Assembly: GCA_033980235.1 (NCBI GenBank)
Contig: CM067070.1
Span: 28,238,627 to 28,302,626 of the forward strand
Direction: 5' to 3'
DNA: 64,000 bases
Source of the DNA: Diadema setosum
Lineage: Eukaryota > Echinodermata > Echinoidea > Diadematoida > Diadematidae
Shown: positions 14,627-28,332 of the stretch, one piece after another
Layout: each line of letters begins with the position of its first letter
How positions within the stretch are numbered: position 1 is the first letter of the stretch
Made by a program: the position numbers and the translations under genes
Notes under the pieces: model-generated
Told to the model about the DNA's origin: nothing
The model's database searches: none
The model's input: the letters and a program-made list of their open reading frames with translations, nothing else

Positions 14627-17600
14627 GTTTAGGAAACGTTCTAAAAGCGTTATGTCTTTCGTGGAGCGTCACCTGCAGTTCCTTCGACCCCCTTAGATAA
14701 CCGAATAATTGCGTTTTTGTTTCAATATGAATGATTATTCTTGAAATTGAATAGCCTCAGCGACCCCCACAAATGGAACTCCAAACACGGATGAATCTGA
14801 GTGAATGGCCGAATTAATTTAAGCGATATATTGTCAAAAAGAATGTTAGTTGTTTTCACTCACGATTCAATCGAGTCATAGAGTCAAATCATCAGAGTAA
14901 AATCCTAATGCTGCTGGCTTAAACGCCATGTGTCTGAAGCTGGTCTTACCATTAAGTACAATTTCAGAAAAGTATTGCAACAACAGCTTCCAACGGATGC
15001 TCCAGAACTTGACAGATAGACAGTGATAGACCAGGAGCTGGCTGCTGGTCAATTTACCCCATCAAGCCCAAAAGGTTTGACCCCTCAGAGTTACTGGGGC
15101 CACCCTCCTCATTAACAAAATGCGCGTCAGCCTGGTCCCTGAGGGCGGGTTCGGCCCCCAGGGACCCCCCCCCCCCCCCGAAAAGGCTCTCCGGCGGGTG
15201 TAATTTACCCCATGGAGCCCATGGACCAAACTTGGCCTAAATGAATGTCCTATGGGTGTACATAATCAGAATATAAAAACTGAAAAAATATCTGGTCGGG
15301 AAAGGGGCTGCCAGACCGTTTGTTTGCAAGCATAAAACCTTGTTTTTGGTCAAGGAGTCTGCGCCAAGACTACACTGTCCCTTATTCCTTGTACTGTAGC
15401 ATCTTCCAACAGTCCGAGGGACAATGCCAGTTAGCCCATGTAGTAGTCTTGGGGCAGACTTTGTTACGCCCAACAAGGGTTTGTACCTGCAAACCGCAAC
15501 ACTAAACATGTCACTTTAATGTTTCTCAATAAAACAGCCATGATACAATGCACACAATAGATATCAGACCTATCAGATGTTCATACCTTTTGAATGTTTT
15601 ACACTGATACTATCAATACATCTGTAAGGAACACTGAAGAAATTTGAAATTTGTGTGAAGTTGTATCATGTTTTACCGGCTACAGCTCGTTATTCCGAAG
15701 GTTCGTTATTCCGAAGGCTCTTTATTCCTAAGATTCGTTATTCCGAAGGTTCATTGTTCCGAATTTCATTTTCGGATTAACCAATATTCGGAGTAACGAA
15801 CCTTCGGAATAACGCCTCATATTTTCGGATTAACGAACCCTTTTTCATTTTCGGATTAACGAACCTCTAGGTAAAGGGAATTTGCGTGTTTCGGATTAAC
15901 GACCTTTCGGAATAACGAACCTTCGGAATAGCGAACCTTCGGAATAACGAACAGCACCCGTTTTACCAGCCACACAGCCTATTTATTCTGTATGATGTGT
16001 TCACCTTATGAGACACAAATGGAGCTTTTCAGAAAATACTGAAATAAACCCTTTGTTGTGAGTATAAAAGACTTCAGTTTCAGACCAACCACAACAGCAC
16101 TATAGGCCAATTGTATAACATAAATGAAGAGTTTGTTTGCAAAAAGCGATAAGTCCATTTTTGAAGATTTTGAAGTACGGTCTCTGTAATAAAGTACAAA
16201 ATAATACCTTTTAAATGATATATTGGTCACTACATAAAGGTACATTTTTGAAGTTATGGTGAAAAGAAGCAAAAAAATTCTTATTATTCTCTTTATTTTT
16301 CTTGACCTTTAATCGCAAATATCTCCATTTGGCAAATATGAACTTATCGGTTTTTGCAAACTCTTCATATTTAGGTAAACCTTTTCATCAGCAGTGCATT
16401 AAACATAACTTTAATAAAGTTGATGTCAACAAGAGGAAGTCGGATTTAGCTTTGAGTCCTTCTTTTTCTTCTGCTTGATATCCTCTTAAAATACAAATAA
16501 CAAGTCTCAATCCTCAAATAAGATTCTTTCGAAAACCTTAACTTTGTGTGTGTGTGTGTGTGTGTGTGTTTTGTGTGTGTGTTTTTGGCTGATAAAAACT
16601 CCCTTTGATTTATGAAATATGCAAGGATTACGGCATCCATGCCAACAATTCCTTTATTTGAATCTAATAATTCCAAATCAGAATAAAATGCATAATGGTT
16701 TCAGAAGTGATATCGATCCATTTTCATACTCATACACCTGTCACCTTAGTTTTGGAGAAATATCTGCATATCTATAAGAGTAATGAACATAATTACGGTG
16801 TTCTATACAACAAATTATATACGTGTACTGCTGAACTTCCTTGAAACATCTTCAAATAACAAGCTTCACAATAGAATGCTAACTTTCTGTAATGAAAATA
16901 AACAGGCTAAGAGCATTTACTTTGATCTTGTGCTCTCCCTACTTCTTCAGCACCTTTTTTGTTGTCAACTTCTAATTTCTGGAGATACTTTTTTCTTTTT
17001 AATAGTTCCAGCCCCACACAAATGGTGTCACATACTGCAAACACCGCCATTTACCGTGACCAGTATACACATCAAGTTGAAACATCAAATCATCAGCATG
17101 ATTAAATGATAGGTCTCTTTTGATATAGCCTATAGGCTGAGAGTATTGGTCGTGTGGTCTCTTTTGTATCAGTAATTCTGTCAACTCCTTTACTTCTGGA
17201 GATACTTCATCTTCAGTTCCTCAGCCCCGCACAAACAAAACTCAACCTGTAGTATGGTGTCACATAGATTCTACTGCAAAGAGATCATCATGATAGCCAT
17301 TAACCCTGGACATAATATAGGCCTACACACAACTCAAACATCAAATTACCAGTTAAATGAAATGCTCGCTTAATTTCTCTTCTTTAAAACATGCACGCTG
17401 AGAGCACTTACATCATTGTGTTCTTGTGTTCTCTTTTATATCAGAATTTTTGTCAACTCCTCAATTTTATAAGATACTTAGTTTGTCTACCTCCCCCCCC
17501 CCCAAAAAAAAAAGAAGATAATACCTTCAGGTGTCATATACCATATACGGTTACAATGTAGTTCATGTTTATGATTTAGTTGCTAATTGTGGCAATTACA

Positions 17601-20600
17601 CATCAAGTCATGCATCACACTGTATGGTAGACTAAAGCTTACATAAATTACATACAATGCAGGCCTAATAAGCATTGCACATGTTTCAGTCACAGTCTAT
17701 GATTCCATAACTAACCAGTATTTGTCATTTTGTTTCATACAAACATCAAACATAATTTCATATTTTAGTCTATCATACAGTATTAGGCATGATTTGATGC
17801 ATGTACAACTGAAGTCTACTCACAACAAAGGGTTTATTTAAGCATTTTCAGAAAATATATATGCCTTTAAAAGGGCATTGTACCGGTTTTTTTATTTCTT
17901 TTTAATATGTTGTTCTTTTAATTCTAAAAGACCCAGCAGTGCAAACAGAATCAAAATTTCATAAGGATTTAGTCCGTAATTTAATGTTAAAAATGAAACT
18001 TTTTAGGTGAGAATTATGCTAATGAGCTGACGAGCCCGGATGTTATGATGTCACAGGTGCTCTCACTATTACTGATTACAAGCGCTTGCATGCGCGTGCG
18101 TTAATTCGTATCGAGTAGCAGACGACGCTTAGGCCTAATTTAGCTAGCAGGCGGCGCTTGTGTACTGTTCTATCCATTTTGATATCTCAAATTTCACAAA
18201 ACCAAATCGCACCAAAATTACAGGATATACTTCTAAGCATATTTCAAAGTATTCTCTTATATTTGAACGAAATCAGTAATCGAGAAGCATCAATATTGAC
18301 GCCCACGCACAATCTAGAACTGAAGTTAGCCGACTAGTACTGTGCGAACGGGGAATTTACGCGAGAACTAAACTCAAAAGTGTAATGATTTCTGCGACTT
18401 GTGTGATATAGGAACTAAATTTTTCATTCAACTTCCCTCAAATAATTTGTAAATTGATTTATTGCCCCCGATTACTTGAAAGATTTGTCTCACGATATTA
18501 AATGGCTAACTTCACTCTGTGCGTGCGCAGCAGGTAGGTAGGGCATGGCCGCAATCACTGTTAGTCGTAGAGCAGATTATTCTTAGCGACGCCGACAGGA
18601 AAGTTGACATCTACACTTACGCTTCCAGACATGCGATTTGTTTCCAATTAACGTGAGCTGTTGGATATGAATCATAGTATTTCCAGTGAGTTTGGTGCCA
18701 TTTGGCAAGGTGAATTTTGAGATATCTATATGGATACGGAAGTACGCTAGCACTAGCCCGACCAGACGCTGTTAATACGCTGGGGTTTACGTACGTACAG
18801 CGACTGGGCTGTGTATAGTTACTCTAGCACTAGACCTACACCAGCGCTGGGATCGCGGAGCGGCGACACTGTGTTAGAATCTACGTGGTCAGGCCACTCT
18901 TCCGAGATATGGGTCCTAGTAGGCCTACTGAATCTGGCGAACCATCGCTCGATCATCATCAATGCATAGTTAGTGTAACGTTACTTACACACAGTCTTCT
19001 ATGGGCAGCACGTTCGGATAACGATGTCAATTTCATTTTGCATATCTGGAATTTCTCCACAAGTTTTATCCAAATAAAAAGCTGTTGAAGAGATTGCTTT
19101 TAAAGATTGATAGATATTGTTTAACATGTTTATTTTAGTTCCATATAGCAATTATACTAAATAACAGCTTTTGCAGTATTTCGTGTGAGATTTTATCAGT
19201 AAATTGACATTATGTAGTTCGTCTTGATTAGAGTTGGAGTTGTTCGCCAAGAGCACCCATGACGTAGGCCAAATTGTGTGGATCGTTCCATGGCTTGCTC
19301 GTTTTCGTGTTTTTCAAAAAATTAATTACAGGCTTATCCTGGGTTATAGAATCCTCTCTTTCCAGTAGTAGGCATCCAAAAATGTAGATTAAAATTATCA
19401 GACAATTAGAAAATGTCAGTACAGATTTCTTTTAAGGTGGATACATAGTAAAGGGTAAGCAGGTTGTGTGGCCAGTAAAACACAATACAATTTCACACAA
19501 ATTTCAAAATCTCTTCAGTGTTCCTACTTAAAGGTGTATTGACAGTATCAATGTAAAACATTCAAAAGGTATGAACATCTGATAGGGTTGATATTTATTC
19601 TGTGCAAGGTATCATGACTGTATTATTGAGAAACATAAATGACATGTTTAGTGTTACGGTATATACATGGAGTCATGTGTGAAACGTACAAGTGTGTGTG
19701 AGTGTGTGTGTGGGTGGATGGGTGCGTGCGTGTGTGTATTCTATTGTGCCTGGTCAATTTGTGCCAGCAAACTACCCCGGGTAACAGGGTATAACGGGTA
19801 GTTTGCAAGCACAAACCCTTGTTGGGCGTAACAGAGTCTGCCTCAAGAATACTACATGCGCTAACTGGACACTGTCCCACAGACTGCTGGGAGATGCTAC
19901 AGTACAGGGCCTATGGGACAGACCTAGTCTTGGCGCAGACTCCTTGACCAAAAACAAGGTTTTGTGCTTGCAAACAAGTGGTCTGGCAACCCCTTTCCCG
20001 AACAAATATTTTGTCAGTTTTTATATTCTGATAATGTACACCCATAGGACATTCATTTAGGCCATGTTTGGTCCATTAGCTCCATGGGGTAAATTACACC
20101 CGCCGGAGGGTCTTTTCGGGGGGTCCCTGGGGGCCGAACCCGCCCCCAGAGACCAGGCTGACGCGCATTTTGTTACTGAGGACGGTGGCCCCGGTAACTC
20201 TGAGGGGTCAAACCTTTTGGGCTTGATGGGGTAAATTGACCAGCAGCCAGCTCCTGGTCTAAGAGGGCAGCTCATAAACACGCATGATTCATGCTTTAAA
20301 ACGAATATAATTATAACAGTTAAATGTTGATACTGGAAAATTACGATGCATACAAGATCAACGAAGGTCTGTGTTCTGCAGTGTTCGTGACCTGTACTTC
20401 CTCCGCCTCCCCTTAAAGAACCACATAATTGCGTTTGTGTTTTCATATGAATTATTATTCTTTGACGTGAAAAGCCTCATCAACGCCGAAAAATGGAACT
20501 TTAAAGACGGAGGAATCTGACGAAAAATCAAGTGGATCCAAAGAACCCGAAGGTAAGGTGCATAGACCCTGGACAAAGCAGGAAAAGATATGAGTGGTTT

Positions 20601-23600
20601 GTAAGAATTGAAAGAAAAAGGCAAGTAACTACATATAGACCGCAGAGATTGCAAATTTAGTAAACGTAAGTAGTATACACGGAGCCATCTGACTCAAAGA
20701 ATGAAGGGAAAGTGTGTTTCATGTGAAACTGTTTTGCTACTCTTTACAGCATTTGAGGAATAAAAATTGCTTAAGAAAGGAGAAACATTGTAACAAAACA
20801 CTATCTATGACATGTTTAATTTAGGTACAAATTTTTCTAGAAATAACAAAGATTATAAATTATGATAATCATGCCATTTTTCGTAGATTTACTGATAATG
20901 AAATGACCAAAGTACTTGCAACCGGTTATGAAGCTCCACTTTGTTTAAAAATCTTGTCTTTAACATAGCTTTTTACGTTACTTGGGGTATAATCACTTGG
21001 CAAAAGAAAAAAAAAATAACATTCTAACATTCGTGACCTCTAATTCTTCTGTCTTCCTTTATGTTTTCATATTCACGATTTTTCTGTTTATACGGGAATA
21101 GCCCGTTGACGCCCGTAACTGGAATTAAAATTACAAAGGAATCTGAAAATAAATCTCGTGGATCCACAGAATCCGAAGGTTTGGAATACAAGTACATGCA
21201 GAATACCTGCAGAATATGTGAGTGGTATGAAAGAATCCGAAGAAAAGGAAAGTAAGTGCATTTGAACGACCGTGAAGATACCAAATTCCCGTAAACGTAA
21301 GTGGTACTTGGTGGTGTCATCTGTCTTAAAGATTAGCCCAATGTGTGTCGTTTGTGAAACTGTTCTACAGTCCTTGAGGAACGAAATGTAGCTTAACCCT
21401 ATAAAGCCCAAACTATCTTGACCCCTTCCAGGCCCAAGGGGAGGGGGGGGGGGGGCACATTATGCCCCTCTATATAACTTCTCTATTTATATTATCATCT
21501 TGATATTTAGCATAAAGGTAGAGCAACTCATACTCTACATGACCCAATATTTGAAATTTCTTATGGTCACCAAATGAGGGCGCTATTTACCAAAATATAA
21601 GGAAATACATGGAAAATATGCTAAAGTAATGTTTGTTCTTTATATTTACTTATCTCCAGTATATATGTTGTAATTTTATATCAATGATTTTTATATTTGC
21701 CACAAGGGAAAATCAAGTCAACCTTCACTATTTGTTATTGTTGAATTTTCTCCAAGGTCAACTTGTGGGTCAGTATTCATTACAATGAAATCATATGACA
21801 CCTATGATGTATTGCTTGGGATAGGTTACATTGGTATCACATTTCATATGTCCATAATATTGGAATTTTCATTCGATATTGATAATATGATCAACAATAA
21901 TACACGCAAAGCATGTGTGAAAATGACACAAAATAAAAGGATAGGATAATGCTGTACTTTCGGTTATTTATATCTATTATATCGGACATAGCTATCTTAT
22001 ATATCAATTCTTTTTGCCATACGATTTTAAGGAAAGACACCAATTTGGTTGAAATCGGATTCGGTGTAGGAGTGGCCAATGGAAATATGGTAGGGGCTAC
22101 GTGGGCACATTCCCCTTTGGCTCTATAGCGTTAAACAAGAGAAATATTATAGCGAACAGTATCTGTCATTTTAATTCAATGTGAATACCCCTTGGTGGCG
22201 TAACAACAAAAAAACGTTATGAAGTATCTCCTTATTGATTGTATTCTCACCTTGCTTTTATCTGAGAAGCAAAGAAAAATTAAAGTGTATCTTGTTAGAA
22301 CAAATGGCTCGGTGACTTCAACTGTGATGTTGCTGGGACAGATGTAAAAAAAAAAAGAGAAATGTGCTTGTTTGAACTCACGATTGAATCAAGTTGAATT
22401 ACTGGAGCAATCCCAAATGCTGCTGGATAAACATATTACAACAGCTTCCATAGGAAGCTTCTGAAATTGACAGAGGGCTGCTCTTCAATATCTGTGATTC
22501 ATGTTAACATTCTTGATTTGAACAATAAAAATGTATAGTATGTGAAGAACGAAGCATTCGAGTTGTGCTTTGTCATTTTAATGTGAGTTATTACAATCTT
22601 GATTACCTCCCGTCTCGATTTTTACCCCTGAAAATTCGTACTCTTATAGGAATCATACCATAAAATGGTAGCAAGTAATTCGGTAAAATAATCACGATAC
22701 TATTTAATACCCAGGTTAGGAGACATCTCGACAGGCAGATTGATCGGTATTGTGTCCTATGAGTAAGAAAGAGAGTTCCTGGACAGCTGAGTGGTTGTAA
22801 TCGATTCGAGTTGTCAAGAGTTGTGTGAAGAACACGCAGTTCATAACATATCCAAAATTTATTTTAAACCAAGTATCTGAAGAAACGATTTGTCACCAAA
22901 CTTTCATTGACTCCCTTCTTTAGACGCCTCTGCAGATACACTGAGGACATTGAGGAAACAGATACAAGAATACAAGCCTGGGAATGCAACGAAAAGGAAA
23001 ATCAAATTAGAAAAGGTGAATCTCGGGTTATTTGGTGTGATTGGAGCTGGCAAGTCGACTTTCATCAATTCGGTATTTTTCGCCCTAACAGGTAAAAACA
23101 ACTGCGTTACAGTTGCAACATACATGCACATTTATATTTACTTTAGGCATTGAATTAAATTATTAGAAAAGGTACGTACTTTGAAGTTAACCAGCTGAGA
23201 CATATAAAGTAAGCACATGAAATCAATATCAATATCACTGGCTAACTACTTTCAATAAAATTAGTCAGCTATGTATTTGTGACAGGTTTATCAATGGCAT
23301 TATAGATTTAGTTTCTGCACAGTTTCACTGAAAATGAAAAAGGATTAAAAGATATTTTGTCAACATTATTAACATGATTAACGCATTTAATCTTGCAATC
23401 GTTCACCTATTAGTAGTACTTCAAGTACCCTTTTTTTTAACAAGAATACTTGTCATTGACCCTATCCTATATACCATGGTAAATACACGTGTAAGAGATA
23501 TAAATCAAAGAAAAATATATATATTTTTAATGTATAATGTAGACTTAAAGCAGATATATCTTTTTAAATGAAAGTATAACATATTAGGCATATACGCATC

Positions 23601-26600
23601 TGCACCTAATTCGTCAGAAAATAGGTCTTGCCAACTCGTTTTTTTTTTCCGGGGGGGGGGGTAGAACAGCACTACCCCATCCATGTTAATCATGATCAAC
23701 TCAACCTGCTCGCCACTGAAAAAATAAAAAGAAGATTTTTTTTTTCACGACTTGTTCAGAAATTACTCATAATATATGTGTTTAAGACACGTTTTATGTC
23801 ACTGTCGGCCTAACGTTACCTCAACTATGTCATGAACACTCCTCGTCAAACATCGATAGGACGTTAAGTTGTTTATGTAAAATGAAACTGATACAGTCAA
23901 AGCTATCGCCGAACAATTCAAAACAAAGATAAGGGTAAAGCATGTTGTAATGGCGATGAAGCATAAGTAGTTGTTATGTATTCTGATAATATCTATGAGA
24001 GTTAATTGTCTACGGATGACTACTTTGTGCTTTACACAAAATATTGACCGAGTAAGTCAATCTTCGTGTGGATTGCGTTATGTTGAATAAACACTAATGT
24101 CAATTACTGGTAATAGTACTTAAATGACAGCATGACGTGTATATTCCTTTTAGTAAATGGTCATGAATATCCACATTATGTTCGATATATTCAGTAATGT
24201 GTAGTCATCATTGCTCTTTGACATTACACAATAGACCATAATGATATGCTGGTCGTAATCATCACATTACAGGAGAATACAAGAACCCCACGAATGTCTG
24301 CGAAAATATATCGGGTTTGGAGGCCGGCAGTTGTACCTTTGAACGCAAATCCCATCCCCTCACTGAACACATTACACTCGTCGACAACAGAGGTCTGGTC
24401 GATTACTCGGCTGACACCCCTGACTACATGACTCAACTGCGTAAGTATTTTTTTTTCTTCTTTTTTTTTTATCTACCATCTGTCCCTTTGATGATAGTGG
24501 TTGAAAAAGTGGTTTCTCTAAACGCAGGCACCAGTCGAACCAGTCTAGTGTTCATCTACATTTAGCTGTGCTAACTTTACAGACACAAAAAACTTTGATA
24601 TGTTATGTCATACTTTTCATGTACATTGTATTAACCAATATGTATAACTATGGAGATAATGATGTGTCAACTTAGGGCTTGACATTTATTGGCGATGGTG
24701 CAGAGGCCCGGACTGTTGTTCAGTGGCCCAGTTCCCGGTGATCCGTTGGCCCAGACGAGTATTATGTCGGGGAACCAAACTTTCAAAAAAGCTAATATAT
24801 TTTGTGTCCCGATTAGGCAAATAAGATGCAAAATAGATAGGAATAACCATCTATGTTTCCTTTATTTTGCCCCTCTTCACTTCTTTTTTGGGCCACCATA
24901 AAATTTCACATTCAAATGATTCAGTGACCCAAAGGCAATCAGAGAAAAGTTGGCGGCGAGTCCTATAGATTTCAAGTTCTTAATACCATAAATGTGTGGA
25001 GAGCATACACTGACAATATTAAGACAATAGGGCAAAAAGGAGTTTATTTTCTTATCAATCCCCTGGAGGCAAACTAATAATTTGAAGCAATGCGTATCAT
25101 CATAATGATATGGTCATACAAATCAAACATTACTATGCATTAAAAAAACAAAGAAAAAACAAAGCTCCAAAATAACTTATTAGCACCTACGTCATGTATT
25201 GTTCGCATATTTATGGCAACTGGGATTTCGTTTCTTCTTTTTCTCGAAGCACTTGAAAATGAATTGCAATTAATAAAAATAAAGTAAATCAAATCAAATC
25301 AAAACATCAGATATGAATGGTGAAACGTGACTCCACGCCCACATGTCTTCATGCACAACCCCACTTCCTTATAATATCCCTAAAGATTATGCTTCAGCGT
25401 GCATAATTCGCTGACTGCCAAGTCTGACAGGACTGTGCTAATCATTTTTTCGAATGTTCCTTGGTAGACAATATGGTGAATGAAGATGAATCCAATAATA
25501 GGCCAACACAATCTCCACACTCTGCCGGGTCTTTAATGCTTGTCTTAGAGTTCTGCAGGGCTCTATATAATCACGTGGGGTCCTCCTGTTATTCTCTTAC
25601 TTAAGCGTAAATCAGTTTTACACCATATAACGCGATTTAGGGCAGTTAAAGGAAATCATTGTCATTAAATAGTTTTCAGCTTTAATAGTAGAGATGCAAG
25701 CTGGGGGGGGGGGGGGGGGGGCGGAAGGCGCATACTGAGAATAGGAAAAAAATACGGAAAAGTAGATTCGCTGGTATGACGATTTGCCTGGAGGGAAAAA
25801 AAATGAAGGTATGTCTGAGGATGCACAGCTACAATGTTGTAGGCCTACTAAAGAAGGAGAAATATAGTTGCACCTGCCATGCGCATAAAGTCAAACTATT
25901 AGCACAATGCCCTCTATACCTTTCATTTTCCAGTGAACGATATTGAAAGTGGAATAAGGATACATTGTCCTGTGTTTGTTGGCGACGCAAGGTAAGACCA
26001 AACTTTGTGTTTCATCCACTTTGTAGGGAAACAGCTTTTGATCCTCAAGGACAATTGACACAAAACTGATCCAAAAGACTTGTTTTCGCAAAACTACTAC
26101 AGTGATGAGAATAAAAAGGATGAAGTGACTTTATAAGATTTCCTCAAACTTTCCAGGTATGATTGTTAAGATCGAATTGAAAAAAGATCGAAATAAAAAG
26201 CGTAAATCTGAGTTTCAATGGTTCTGGAGGACAATGAACGACATTGTTTGATACAAGATGGTGTAGGGTCTATTTGGTTTTATCTCCTTTATAGCACCGC
26301 CTGTTTACCTTCCATTTTTTTTTCTTTTCCATGACAGAAATGAAAATGCTTTCAAAGACATGGAAGATTTTTTAAATGGCGCTGTCTCAGAGATAGAAAA
26401 GTTAAGCGGTAAGTATACTTCCCTCTGGATTTTCTGGTAAAGGGCCAGGTCTGTGAAGCCTTCACATGATATATATTTTGCTATGTTGCTTGTGCATGAC
26501 AAAATATCATTTCTAGAGCTTTTCAGTTTATGAATCGTTCGTATCAAAATGGAAGATCAAAATATCATATGTTACAAGAACATCCTCATATTGATTTTAC

Positions 26601-28064
26601 CCCACTAACAGAATAAGCAAATAATCAACGTTGGTAAAGGTGATGGGACAAACTATCACTTCCGACTGGAGGCGATCTGGATGTAGCTGTCTCTCCAAAG
26701 CGCAATTGAGAAAAGATAGCGTTCACATTCAGATTACTCAGTAATTAACATTGTCTCAATGCCTGAAACCAAAAATTGATTATTTGCTTCATATTCCTCA
26801 TCTATATTCCGATTTTATTCCACATCTGAAACCCACTGTCGGGAACAAGACAAGTAGGTAGAGAGAGAGAGAGAGGGGGGGGGGGGACGAGCAACACACC
26901 TACATCATTTAGCATAATTATTATGATGTATGTATATCTATATTTAACATTAGGTTATCAATATTCATAACCATTTGGTCGTGAATGTGGAATAAATAAA
27001 ATGGTGGGACACTATGTATTCCTCGAACTGATATTGACGTATGTTCCAGAGAAATCAATATTACCGTAAAAGCTTAATGAGTCAGGTAAAACAAAAGGAA
27101 AAAAAAGACAAAACTGATTTGAACTTCTTTATAATTAATAATATTTTGCTTCACAGATCTTAAGTCGTGACATCAAAACCTCTGGCAGAGTTCCAATCTT
27201 TGGAGTGTGAGCGCATGAAACTAAATGTATCTATCATTCAGAAGTGTATAATTATCAAATTGATGATGCAATTTCCACGTAATTTTCATAGCCTTCAAAT
27301 GAACACCTCGTTACTATTTCCAGCTCACTATCTCATTCGACATAATAATTGTTGGGAGATATTTTCCCCTACAAAGGGAAGTCATATTATGCACATATTA
27401 CACGGCATACCACAAGCGATGAATAGATGGAAGGAAAGGACTCGCTTTGTAGTGATTTTAAAGGTCCAGTTTACCTTTGGGAGCAGTGATTTCAAAAATT
27501 TTCAAGATATCATATTTGATGCATATGTGTAGGTCTGTTGTATCATAAAACATCCTACCATATGAAATATTTGCAATAAAACCTAAAATATAAGGAGATA
27601 TCAGGGTTTTTCTCAATAAACCGTAACTGTATACGGTTTAGTCTGGAAAATTTTTTATTATAACTATTGTTCACATTTTGTGTATTTAACAACACTTAAC
27701 ATCGATTATACGGATTCAAATTTTGACAGTGGTTATTTCTATCCCTAACTCACATTTTAGAACTATTTCATAGCACTAATGCTTTCATCTGCAAATGGTA
27801 AATTATGCCTTTAAACCACGCTGTTCAGTCTGTCACTCTGAAGACAGGTAGATCTCACATCTATAAGTGGTCAAAAAGTCGGGTGTGGGGTGGGGTGGGG
27901 GATTGACGGGTAGGATTTGTCACAGCACCATTGCTATTTGGTATACAAAATGATGCACCACACAGAAGAGGAATGGGCTTCATCGCTTTAGCATGTTTAA
28001 GGAACAGCATTACTGTGTAGGGATTAATTGTTAAGACAAAAGTATTTTCAAGTTTACGCAAAAG

Positions 28065-28099
<35 letters not shown>

Positions 28100-28300
28100 C
28101 AAATTTGGTTGGCAGTGTCTTACAAAAACGTTAATTGAAGAAAATCACAAATATCACATTTTTTCACTCACACCGCTGACATTCACAAAAATGCAGTTTT
28201 AGCTCTGTTTGATGACATTCGTCAAAATCCTTCCATTGAACAAATTAATGTTAGGACCTAAATGTCTGCTTTTGATATGAATTTTAAAAAAAGAAACCAC

Positions 28301-28332
<32 letters not shown>

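Larger units (their letters stand above)
15028..20260. mobile_element. 5.2 kb element with ~0.65-0.8 kb terminal inverted repeats
   Basis: Begins AGACCAGGAGCTGGCTGC and ends with the exact inverse GCAGCCAGCTCCTGGTCT. The inverted similarity runs on through 15028-15675 and 19450-20260 with indels; both arms share 'AATTTACCCCAT', 'TCCTATGGGTGTACAT' (or inverse) and 'AAACATGTCA' motifs. It interrupts the array anchor 'CTTGACAGA...GGGCAGCT'. The interior has no transposase-like frame, so it looks non-autonomous. It hosts further insertions (15672-15957, 16125-16372) and a degenerate ~230-260 bp tandem repeat. Confidence 0.8.
6168..22700. repeat. Decayed tandem array, ~1.48 kb unit, inside gene A intron
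   Basis: The segment beginning GAATTACTAATACTGAAATT recurs near 6171, 7957 and 9440, with a diverged copy near 20886. A second anchor (CTTGACAGAGG) recurs near 6813, 8311, 9795 and 11600, at 15009/20262 where it is split by an insertion, and diverged near 22470. Mini-exon spacing from 7584 to 9069 gives a 1485-bp unit, and 9069 to 11108 equals that unit plus a 558-bp MITE and its 4-bp TTAA duplication. Later units are shortened by deletions and interrupted by transposons. Copies 2 and 3 are nearly identical, implying recent duplication, while distal copies are strongly diverged. Confidence 0.85.

Noticed and set aside
15672..15957. A CRISPR-like array (regular short repeats)
   Set aside because: The context is a eukaryotic genome, the repeats are contiguous and inverted without unique spacers, and no cas genes exist.
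16783..17109. 108-codon open frame
   Set aside because: It lies in a degenerate tandem repeat inside a transposable element; composition is not protein-like and neighbouring copies do not keep the frame.
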